Positions 1 to 5,259 of a stretch of 5,259 nucleotides of DNA are shown here, one piece after another. How positions within the stretch are numbered: position 1 is the first letter of the stretch; the number at the start of each line of letters is the position of its first letter. Position numbers and translations under genes: made by a program. Below the pieces are notes generated by a model. That model was not told the origin of the DNA. It searched no databases and worked only from the letters and a program-made list of their open reading frames with translations. This DNA comes from an uncultured Oscillospiraceae bacterium (GTDB lineage Bacteria > Bacillota > Clostridia > Oscillospirales > Oscillospiraceae), in assembly GCA_959022875.1 (NCBI GenBank), contig CAUFAM010000112.1, positions 1 through 5,259 on the forward strand. Reading direction: 5' to 3'.

Positions 1-2
1 CA

Positions 3-95
3 AGTTTGCATTTCAATTTTCTTCGCCCCGAAGCCCAAAAGCGCGTTCTATTTTTCAGGCCCCGGCATATCTATGAATCAAACGAAAAGAGGTGA
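3..95 (+). CDS. possible 3' end of an upstream gene (partial)
   Basis: This frame is open from the left edge of the window to a TGA at 93-95, giving about 30 residues that end in HIYESNEKR. The stop codon lies inside the ribosome binding site of the next gene, an arrangement common between operon neighbours and in line with the tight spacing of the genes that follow. The stretch is short, and the other two forward frames are also open here (one to 76, one to 312), so coding is not proven. I recognise no family. If it is real, the four-gene cluster has at least one more upstream member. If it is not, bases 1-88 are leader sequence with only a small CTTCG/CGAAG hairpin at 21-33. Confidence 0.27.
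   Translation, partial: SLHFNFLRPEAQKRVLFFRPRHIYESNEKR
89..95 (+). promoter_or_regulatory. ribosome binding site that fixes the start of the first full gene at 104
   Basis: GAGGTGA matches the extended anti-Shine-Dalgarno complement and sits 8 bases before an ATG at 104. A longer in-frame reading could begin at the GTG at 92, but that GTG is part of this site and has no ribosome binding site of its own. The ATG at 104 is therefore preferred. Confidence 0.75.
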
Positions 96-103
96 CAGTT
101 TCT

Positions 104-934
104 ATGCGCGCAGGCAGGCCAACAGTAAAGCCACGAATACATTTTGTCTCGCACTACCATCGCACACAGCACATGGAAGCCTTTTTCCCGGAGGAACGGA
201 GACCACCGGAGCACCAGTCTACTTTTGGACACCATCTGCCTCAGGATCCCATTTTATATTACCAGGAACATCACCAGCCCATGCCCACGGACGAATTTCT
301 AAGAATTGTTGAACACCTCGGCGATCCTATGCCCTTAGATGATTTTTTGGCAGCACAGGGATGGGAAGAACCCGCTCCAGAAGAAGCCGTTTTTGAAACC
401 GCAGCCAGTCTTCAGGCTCCCAATATGACCGATTTCTCCCCACAACCGGTGACGAGTGGATGGGACACGCTGTACCCGGGTCACGCCGGTATCCGTATCC
501 CCTGCTTAGGTGTTCTGACGGACAGTAACAGCGCCGGAGCTGCCAAAACGAAACTTTTGATAAAATATAATGAATTAGGTCTCGAACTGCGCTGCCATAC
601 CTGCGGAGAAGATTTAAGGGGTGGAAAATTTGTAGCTGGTTATTTTTGGGGAAAAAGTTGGGTCGGCGACCATCAGCCCCCCACCTCGGCCCATCGATGG
701 CCGGCAAAAATGCAAGTGATCACTTCTTTTACACAATCCAGAAACATTCAAGTTATAGAGAGCCAGGACGGAATGTTTCAGACTCGTTGTCCCTTCCCCG
801 ATCAGCTGAAATCTTTGTTCGACGGTCAAACCCCACACCCTTACCCACGATATCCAGCGTTCGGCGTTCGGCCACAGCGTTACGTCTATCCCCAATGCGA
901 AGCATGCAGCAGACTGCAAAGTCATAGTCTTTGA
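104..934 (+). CDS. uncharacterised 276-residue protein with two CxxC pairs and a His-rich N-terminus
   Basis: I do not recognise the family. No signal peptide or membrane segment is visible, so it is probably cytoplasmic. The N-terminal third looks loosely structured: it is rich in Pro, Glu and Gln and carries ten histidines in the first 71 residues (13, 17, 19, 23, 37, 43, 44, 56, 57, 71). A short motif, PMPxD(E/D)FL, occurs twice 16 residues apart (59-66 and 75-82). The rest (about 110-276) looks more globular, with a CHTC pair at 164-167, a single Cys at 229 and a CEAC pair near the C-terminus at 265-268. The two pairs could together bind zinc or another metal (inference). The tail before the last pair is rich in Tyr and Pro. 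The gene is followed after 18 bases by the next one, so it is probably co-transcribed with the DUF2589 genes. Start chosen as the ATG served by GAGGTGA at 89-95; stop is TGA at 932-934. Confidence 0.8.
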   Translation: MRAGRPTVKPRIHFVSHYHRTQHMEAFFPEERRPPEHQSTFGHHLPQDPILYYQEHHQPMPTDEFLRIVEHLGDPMPLDDFLAAQGWEEPAPEEAVFETAASLQAPNMTDFSPQPVTSGWDTLYPGHAGIRIPCLGVLTDSNSAGAAKTKLLIKYNELGLELRCHTCGEDLRGGKFVAGYFWGKSWVGDHQPPTSAHRWPAKMQVITSFTQSRNIQVIESQDGMFQTRCPFPDQLKSLFDGQTPHPYPRYPAFGVRPQRYVYPQCEACSRLQSHSL

Positions 935-952
935 TACATAGGAGGAACTATC

Positions 953-1174
953 ATGAACCAGACCAGCGTAATCCAGAACAATGAATACTTCATTTCCGAC
1001 CTTGGTCCGCTCCTCACAGACCCCAGTCACCCCCTTGCCGCAGAGCGCTTCGCCGTATGGAAAAACGCCGTGGATCAGCAGCAGCTCCAGCTGGTGGAAG
1101 TAGGAAGTCAACTGTCCCTTCTTCAGGAAAAGTATCACATTCCTGACGAGCGGGTAGGTATTTTGGGGGTATAA
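953..1174 (+). CDS. small helical protein of unknown function (73 aa)
   Basis: A strong AGGAGG at 940-945 lies 7 bases before the ATG, and the stop is one base before the next gene's ATG. The gene is therefore well supported as the second member of a compact operon despite its size. The product is soluble, with no membrane segment or signal peptide. Residues 28-61 look strongly helical, with a Gln-rich stretch (42-46) and regularly spaced Leu/Val (45, 47, 50, 54, 57) that could form an amphipathic or short coiled-coil helix. The ends are Pro- and Gly-containing and probably flexible. There are no cysteines. I recognise no family. A role as an adaptor or small partner of the neighbouring DUF2589-type proteins is a guess from position alone. 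Confidence 0.78.
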   Translation: MNQTSVIQNNEYFISDLGPLLTDPSHPLAAERFAVWKNAVDQQQLQLVEVGSQLSLLQEKYHIPDERVGILGV

Positions 1175-1175
1175 T

Positions 1176-1601
1176 ATGGCATTTGCATTAGAAGAACTGA
1201 TTACTTCCGTGGGCACTTCTGTACAAGCTGCCTGTCACGCGGTAGATCTTCAAGCCGCCCAGCTCTTTTACAGCGGCTTCACCGCCCCGGAGGACGGAAA
1301 TGAAACCCTCCGCCATCTAGTATCCTGGGATCTGCTTCTCCCCTCCACCTCCTCTCCCGGCGGCCCGGAAAAGATGGTCCGGGTTCCCGTGGCTGCTTTG
1401 ATGAGTCACCGGCCGCTCCTGCTCCACTCCGTGGACATTCGCATTCCGCTCTCCCCCTGCGAACAGGACGGCGCCCCGGCCTATGACTTGGCTTCCGGCG
1501 AAGGAGCTGCCCAATGTGGAGAGCTGTCTCTCCATTTTGTCCAGGGGGACACTCCCGAGGGAATGGCCCGAACGGTTCAGGCTGCAACTCAAATTTTATA
1601 A
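1176..1601 (+). CDS. divergent, shortened DUF2589-like protein (141 aa)
   Basis: Three blocks resemble the DUF2589 protein encoded next door. Residues 8-35 form an N-terminal helix rich in Ala/Gln that ends in YSGF. Residues 69-91 (VPVAALMSHRPLLLHSVDIR) match the neighbour's LISLVPLPAFTMDEATVDF block. Residues 117-141 (LSLHF, then TPEGMA and a C-terminal helix) match the neighbour's KYIIHA and SEGMA block. Two regions are reduced: the segment between the first two blocks is Pro/Gly/Ser-rich, and the Ser/Thr-rich loop before the last block is replaced by a short piece with two cysteines (95 and 114). The ATG is one base past the preceding stop, with only a weak GGGGGT at 1165-1170, so translation is probably coupled to the upstream gene. 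The relationship is judged by eye; a chance resemblance is possible but unlikely given three blocks in the same order. Function unknown. Confidence 0.8.
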   Translation: MAFALEELITSVGTSVQAACHAVDLQAAQLFYSGFTAPEDGNETLRHLVSWDLLLPSTSSPGGPEKMVRVPVAALMSHRPLLLHSVDIRIPLSPCEQDGAPAYDLASGEGAAQCGELSLHFVQGDTPEGMARTVQAATQIL

Positions 1602-1618
1602 CATGGAGGTAGCAACGT

Positions 1619-2215
1619 ATGAGCGAACTCAAAACGGAAAATGAACTGGTTTTGAATGATGACGCATCCAAAAACTATGCAGGGCTTCCCATCGGCCTGC
1701 TCATCTGCCAGCCTATCCTCGAGGTTGCCAAAGGACAGGCCGCCCTGTGCCAGGTTTATATCCAGACCATTTATCAGCTGGCTTTTGTGGACGGCGATCC
1801 CTCCAAGGGGACCAAGACCGTAACCTTCTCCTTCAAGCGGCTGATCATCGACCAAAAAACTGGGCAGGAGAGCACCAAAGATATGACGCTGGAAGCTCCC
1901 CTCATTTCCCTTGTCCCTTTGCCCGCATTCACCATGGACGAGGCTACCGTGGATTTCTCCATGGAAGTTCACGAGCAGACCGTGGACACCAGCACCAATA
2001 CGGAAAGTCTGACCAACACGGACAGCTTCAACTTCTGGGGCTGTAGTGCCAGTATCACTGGAACCGTGGCGGCCACCACCTCCCGCACCCGTACCACAGA
2101 CAACACCTCCAAGTACATCATCCATGCCAGAGCCGTACAGCAGGCCCCCTCGGAGGGCATGGCCAAGCTGACCAGCCTCTTTGCCGCCAGCATGGAGCCT
2201 ATCACAAAACAATAA
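1619..2215 (+). CDS. DUF2589 family protein (198 aa)
   Basis: The protein shows the layout I associate with DUF2589. There is an N-terminal hydrophobic/amphipathic helix (about 23-56, from LPIGLLICQP to YQLAF), a VTFSFKR strand (68-74), the characteristic block APLISLVPLPAFTMDEATVD (93-112) followed by FSMEV, a Ser/Thr-rich loop (about 121-162), and a final strand-helix block (165-192) with KYIIHARA and SEGMAKL. Its length is ordinary for the family. There is no signal peptide and no clear transmembrane segment, so a cytoplasmic location is expected. The family has no established biochemical role that I can name. GGAGGT at 1605-1610 precedes the ATG by 8 bases, and the gene lies 17 bases after its short paralogue, so the two products probably assemble or act together (inference). 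It is the last gene before a terminator. Confidence 0.88.
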   Translation: MSELKTENELVLNDDASKNYAGLPIGLLICQPILEVAKGQAALCQVYIQTIYQLAFVDGDPSKGTKTVTFSFKRLIIDQKTGQESTKDMTLEAPLISLVPLPAFTMDEATVDFSMEVHEQTVDTSTNTESLTNTDSFNFWGCSASITGTVAATTSRTRTTDNTSKYIIHARAVQQAPSEGMAKLTSLFAASMEPITKQ

Positions 2216-2216
2216 T

Positions 2217-2330
2217 ACTTTGGGGTTCACACACCGTTTCAAGAGTGAACGTTATACCACAGCGGAGAGTTACTAACCGGTAATTCCCCGCTGTTTCTTT
2301 CTGTACTTTCCAGGCTCAGCACCCCAAAGT
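2217..2330. repeat. perfect 10-bp inverted repeat enclosing the terminator hairpin
   Basis: ACTTTGGGGT (2217-2226), just after the DUF2589 stop codon, is the exact reverse complement of ACCCCAAAGT (2321-2330), 94 bases downstream. The right arm runs into further T residues (T2330-T2334). In RNA the arms could close a larger structure around the 2260-2293 hairpin and act as a second, downstream terminator. As DNA they could be the ends of a small mobile or invertible element. A smaller GTTCAC/GTGAAC pair (2225-2230 / 2245-2250) overlaps the left arm. Confidence 0.5.
2260..2303 (+). terminator. intrinsic terminator after the DUF2589 operon
   Basis: CAGCGG (2260-2265) pairs with CCGCTG (2288-2293). 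Inside it, GAGTTAC (2267-2273) pairs with GTAATTC (2280-2286) through one G-U wobble. This makes a stem of 13 pairs with one A/C mismatch and a six-base loop. A T-rich tail (TTTCTTTCTG) follows immediately. It lies 45 bases past the DUF2589 stop codon, well placed to end transcription of the four-gene operon and insulate it from the downstream surface-protein gene. Confidence 0.75.
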
Positions 2331-2426
2331 TTTTCCCTGCCACGGTGTTGGCTGAGACGGGCATAGTTTTGGATCTGCTTGACTGAATTCTCAAAATGCG
2401 CAATTAGTATTCCTTGAAAGAAACCG

Positions 2427-2454
2427 TTGAACCCTGGACGAAACGTGATATAAT
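2427..2454 (+). promoter_or_regulatory. promoter of the surface-protein gene
   Basis: A perfect TATAAT (2449-2454) is preceded by TTGAAC (2427-2432) with a 16-base spacer, matching the housekeeping sigma factor pattern. Transcription would start at about 2461, leaving a leader of about 59 nt before the ATG at 2520. Its position between a terminator and a gene with its own ribosome binding site supports independent transcription of the surface protein. Confidence 0.75.
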
Positions 2455-2467
2455 GAAACACGTCCGA

Positions 2468-2502
2468 CACCTCGGAACCGAGGTGAAACTTACGGTTCCC
2501 GA
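2468..2502 (+). promoter_or_regulatory. leader with two overlapping hairpins / palindromic operator candidate
   Basis: CACCTCGG (2468-2475) and CCGAGGTG (2478-2485) are perfect arms around a two-base centre. GGAACCG (2474-2480), which shares bases with both arms, is also complementary to CGGTTCC (2493-2499), and with one bulged C the pairing extends to 2472/2502. The two hairpins cannot form together, so the leader could switch between two folds upstream of the AGGAGG at 2507-2512. Alternatively, the palindrome just past the start of transcription could be a repressor operator in DNA. It matches no riboswitch class that I know. Confidence 0.5.
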
Positions 2503-2519
2503 TACAAGGAGGAAAGAAC

Positions 2520-5259
2520 ATGAGAAAAAAGTTACCAACAAGGGTTGGCAGTGTTTTATTGTCTTTCACTATGCTGCTGTCTCTTCTTCCTGCAACCGCA
2601 TTTGCGGAAGAGACAGCGACTGCTGAGTCTGTCCTGTCCGGACTGACTGAATCTGACTCGGATCGCGCCGCACCTGCTGCACCCATATCCGATGAAGCTT
2701 CTTTGACACAGGCTGTCACATCCGCTCCCAGCAGCACAGAGACCACCATTACGTTAGCAGGAACTATTACGCTGACCAGCACGTTGGTCATTCCGGCCGA
2801 TAAAAACATTGTGCTGGATCTGCACGGGTATACGCTCCGCGTGGACACCAATATTGATGTCATTGATAATAACGGCACGCTGACGGTAAAAAATGGCACC
2901 GTAGCGGGTATAGAGCCAACCAGCAACCAGGCCTCGAACAGCAACAGCATGGCCATTGACAATCTTACCGGTGCCACGTTGATTGTGGAAGAGGACGAAG
3001 GCTATCCCACAAAGCTCATTGGCCGTTCCGGCATCCAGGATAACGGCACTTCCGTCACGGTCTACGGCGGCACGGTTGAAAGCTATAACCGCAATGCTTT
3101 CTGGTCTGCCGCCGGCTGTTCGCTCATTGTGTATGACGGCACATTTACTTCCCCCTCCGGCAGCTCCGGTACGGGACGTGCAATCTCCGCAAATGGTGAT
3201 GTCACGATTTACGGCGGCTCTTTCTATGCCGGCGGCACCAGCGGTGGAGGCGATTCCTATGTCAATGCCATCGGCATGTATGGCAGCGGCGCCCTGGTGA
3301 TTGATCCCCAGGAAGGAAAAACCGTAACGGTCACTTCAAAAACCGATTACGCTGTGGCTACAAGCAGCAGCATTCCCGTAAAAATTTATGGCGGCGCCTT
3401 TTCCTGCCAGGGCGATCGGAACGATCTCATGCATTATACCCCCGGCAGCATTGAAATTTTCGGGGGATCCTTTGCCCACAAGCCCAATGACGAATATCTG
3501 AACAGCCGCGTTTACGCAGAGCAGGTGGGCGACCGATATGTCATAAAGGTCCTTTCCGATTCCACCAATATCTCGGTCAGCACCTACGAGGAACTTGCCG
3601 CAGCTATGAATGGTCCCTCCGCAGAGCCCCGGGATATTGTGATCACGTCGAATATTACCATTCCTTCCAGCAGCTATTTAACCCTTCAGAAGGGCTACTC
3701 CCTGACCGTATCCTCGGACGCGGTTCTGGCCGTTGACGGCGTCTTGAGTCTGAATGATACCCTGGTCAATCTCGGCACTCTGGACGTAAGTGCCCAGGGC
3801 TTTATTGAGTACCCCCTGTATGTGGATAATCAGGGCACGATCACCGATTACCCCACTGTTGTACGCGGCGTGTGCTCCATTTCCACCCCCATGCAGCTTC
3901 AGTGGCTTTCTCATATGGTAGAAAACGGCGACACTCCCTCTGCCATTGAATTGGCTCAGGACATCGTCATGCCCGATGTTTTATTCACTGCCATCGGCCA
4001 ATCCGAAACAATTGCCTATGCCAATTCTTCTTTTGACGGCGCCGGACACCAAATCAGCGGCTTGCATGTGGACGCCGACACCAATGACCACGGCAGCCTC
4101 TTCGGAGTCACCCAGAATGTCAAGATCAGCGACCTGACCCTCAGCGATGGTCGTGTTACCAGTACCAGCGGCTACATCGGTGCTCTGGTGGGACTGATGG
4201 AGCACGGCTGCATTGTATCTGATGTTCATATCAAGAATTACACTGTAAGCAGCCCTGTCAGCTTTGGTGTCGGCGGGTTTGCCGGCCAGATCTGGACCAG
4301 AGATAGCACCGCCCGGTTTGAGTTTATCGGCTGCAGTTCGGAGAATGTTCAGGTCTCCGGACATTCCAATGTCGGCGGCGTATGGGGTACCAGCACCGGC
4401 TGTACCGGGGCCATCGGAATCTACAACTGTAATTTCTCCGGCACTGTGACTGCCCTTAATGTCCACGGCGGCATCTGCGGCGGCTATGCCGCCACTGCCC
4501 CGGTAGAGGTCATCGGCATCGATGCCTCCTCCGTCGTTGCCACGGTAAAGGGGCAACCCACCACCAACCTGATTTCATATACACAAACGACTAATCAGCT
4601 GGACAAGGCAGGCAGCGAGTTCCAGGCCGTCAAGGCTGCCAACGGCGATTGGATCGCAGCAGACGACTCGGCAGTCATTGTCGCCGCCATTGACGGCGCC
4701 CCTTACATTTCTCTTTCCGACGCAGTCTCTGCCGCCCAGGCTGGCGATACCATCGAGCTTCTGGCGGACGTTACCCTGACCGATGCTCTGGTCATCGACA
4801 AAAACATCACCATTGACGGTCAGAATCAGTACACCATCACCGGCCACACCCAGCTTCAAAACGGCACGCTGAAGGATCTGACCCTGACCACCACCGGTTC
4901 CTCTCTGCTGACCATCGGCAGCGGCAATGAAACCACCATCCGTATGGAAGGCGTCACGGTCAAGTACCCGGTGTCCGGCACTGCTGCCGGAACCGTAAGC
5001 GTCCTCGGCGGCAATAACGCAGACATCAACATTTCCGGCTGTACCTTCATGAACGAGGCCGACAACGGCGGCGTGACCGAGGGGGCCTCCCAGTGGTCTT
5101 ACGGCCTGTATATGAACGACCAGGGCAGCAGCGGCAGCTTCACCATGACCGGCAGCCGCTTTGACGGCGCCTTCCGCACCATGCTGGCCAACATCAACGG
5201 CACCGTTACCATTGAGGGCAACCACTTTGCCAACTCCATTTTCAGCAACAACAGCGGCT
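2520..5259 (+). CDS. large secreted beta-helix / GLUG-like surface protein, probable adhesin (N-terminal 913 aa; 3' end outside window)
   Basis: The frame is open from the ATG at 2520 to the window edge. AGGAGG (2507-2512) is 7 bases upstream. Residues 1-29 are a Sec signal peptide (MRKKLPTR, a Leu/Val-rich core, then ATAFA with cleavage before EE). Residues 30-72 are an Ala/Ser/Thr/Glu linker. Residues 73-345 read as a right-handed beta-helix, with short Gly/Asn turns and five copies of (V/I)(Y/F)(G/D)G(T/S/A)(F/V) at 181, 204, 230, 289 and 313. Residues 350-445 begin a second strand-rich unit (TYEELAAAM, then alternating TLV/LDV strands). Residues 500-660 are GLUG-like (FDGAGHQISGLHVD, SLFG, YIGALVG, GGFAG). 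From about 720 a new helix starts with a typical SLSDAVSAAQAGDTIELL entry. Nine cysteines are visible in the mature part. No catalytic motif is seen. The rest, including any LPXTG, SLH or other wall anchor, lies beyond the window. It probably binds host or neighbour-cell surfaces (inference from architecture). Confidence 0.88.
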   Translation, partial: MRKKLPTRVGSVLLSFTMLLSLLPATAFAEETATAESVLSGLTESDSDRAAPAAPISDEASLTQAVTSAPSSTETTITLAGTITLTSTLVIPADKNIVLDLHGYTLRVDTNIDVIDNNGTLTVKNGTVAGIEPTSNQASNSNSMAIDNLTGATLIVEEDEGYPTKLIGRSGIQDNGTSVTVYGGTVESYNRNAFWSAAGCSLIVYDGTFTSPSGSSGTGRAISANGDVTIYGGSFYAGGTSGGGDSYVNAIGMYGSGALVIDPQEGKTVTVTSKTDYAVATSSSIPVKIYGGAFSCQGDRNDLMHYTPGSIEIFGGSFAHKPNDEYLNSRVYAEQVGDRYVIKVLSDSTNISVSTYEELAAAMNGPSAEPRDIVITSNITIPSSSYLTLQKGYSLTVSSDAVLAVDGVLSLNDTLVNLGTLDVSAQGFIEYPLYVDNQGTITDYPTVVRGVCSISTPMQLQWLSHMVENGDTPSAIELAQDIVMPDVLFTAIGQSETIAYANSSFDGAGHQISGLHVDADTNDHGSLFGVTQNVKISDLTLSDGRVTSTSGYIGALVGLMEHGCIVSDVHIKNYTVSSPVSFGVGGFAGQIWTRDSTARFEFIGCSSENVQVSGHSNVGGVWGTSTGCTGAIGIYNCNFSGTVTALNVHGGICGGYAATAPVEVIGIDASSVVATVKGQPTTNLISYTQTTNQLDKAGSEFQAVKAANGDWIAADDSAVIVAAIDGAPYISLSDAVSAAQAGDTIELLADVTLTDALVIDKNITIDGQNQYTITGHTQLQNGTLKDLTLTTTGSSLLTIGSGNETTIRMEGVTVKYPVSGTAAGTVSVLGGNNADINISGCTFMNEADNGGVTEGASQWSYGLYMNDQGSSGSFTMTGSRFDGAFRTMLANINGTVTIEGNHFANSIFSNNSG

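Noticed and set aside
21..33. A small hairpin, CTTCG-CCC-CGAAG, considered as a terminator of an upstream gene.
   Set aside because: The stem is only five pairs with a three-base loop, and no T tract follows on either strand.
73..312. A 79-codon + strand frame starting with an ATG at 73.
   Set aside because: It overlaps the better supported gene at 104-934 in another frame, has no ribosome binding site and shows a low-complexity composition without family resemblance.
614..1216. A 200-codon minus-strand open frame.
   Set aside because: It runs antisense across the end of the first gene, the intergenic gap and the whole 73-residue gene. The + strand genes each have good ribosome binding sites and operon spacing, while this frame has no visible ribosome binding site or recognisable product.
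1589..2242. A 217-codon minus-strand frame opposite the DUF2589 gene.
   Set aside because: The + strand protein matches a known family across its length, so the opposite frame is a shadow produced by its codon usage.
2379..2407. A possible second promoter, TTGACT with AATTAG 17 bases downstream.
   Set aside because: The -10 element matches the consensus at only three of six positions, and a much better promoter lies 45 bases downstream.
2464..2494. The leader palindrome considered as a MerR-type operator between -35 and -10 elements.
   Set aside because: CCGACA could serve as a poor -35, but no acceptable -10 lies at the 19-20 base spacing typical of MerR-type promoters, and a consensus promoter already lies upstream.
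2273..2977. A 234-codon minus-strand frame whose C-terminal part (VKQIQNYARLSQHRG) reads a little like a natural protein and lies in the intergenic region.
   Set aside because: I first considered it as a transposase remnant, but most of it is antisense to the signal peptide and beta-helix of the surface protein, and it runs through the promoter and terminator. I recognise no transposase motif.
3981..5225. Two long minus-strand frames (3981-4556 and 4575-5225) rich in Gly, Ala, Asp and Val.
   Set aside because: They are antisense to a continuous + strand frame with clear domain structure. Their composition is that of a reverse complement of Gly/Ala/Thr-rich coding sequence.

Overview
The window looks like chromosomal DNA from a Gram-positive, probably gut-type Clostridia (Oscillospiraceae or Lachnospiraceae-like). 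Supporting this are strong AGGAGG-type ribosome binding sites, a consensus -10 box, moderate GC content, and a very large secreted beta-helix/GLUG-like surface protein with a classical Sec signal peptide. This taxonomic placement is an inference from style; there is no rRNA or marker gene. All recognisable genes are on the + strand.

Left half (1-2215): a compact cluster of four genes with gaps of 18, 1 and 17 bases, almost certainly one transcription unit. The order is a 276-residue protein of unknown family with two CxxC pairs and a His-rich N-terminus (104-934), a 73-residue helical protein (953-1174), a 141-residue protein that I read as a shortened, divergent DUF2589 relative (1176-1601), and a clear 198-residue DUF2589-family protein (1619-2215). 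No promoter is evident in bases 1-103. An open frame ending at 95, inside the first ribosome binding site, may be the tail of a further upstream gene. DUF2589 has no established function that I can name, so the cluster as a whole is uncharacterised. The tight spacing suggests that the four products act together.

Middle (2216-2519, 304 bases without a gene): a strong hairpin with a T-rich tail (2260-2303) lies inside a perfect 10-bp inverted repeat (2217-2226 / 2321-2330) whose right arm also runs into a T tract. Together these probably end the DUF2589 operon. Bases 2335-2426 show nothing I can support. A promoter follows (TTGAAC at 2427, TATAAT at 2449), then a leader of about 59 nt with two overlapping, mutually exclusive hairpins (2468-2502) and an AGGAGG ribosome binding site.

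Right half (2520 to the end): a single gene, open at the window edge after 913 codons. It encodes an exported protein with a signal peptide, a right-handed beta-helix-like region, a GLUG-like region rich in cysteines, and the start of a second beta-helix. It is probably a cell-surface adhesin whose wall anchor lies beyond the window. It has its own promoter, so a functional link to the DUF2589 operon rests only on proximity.
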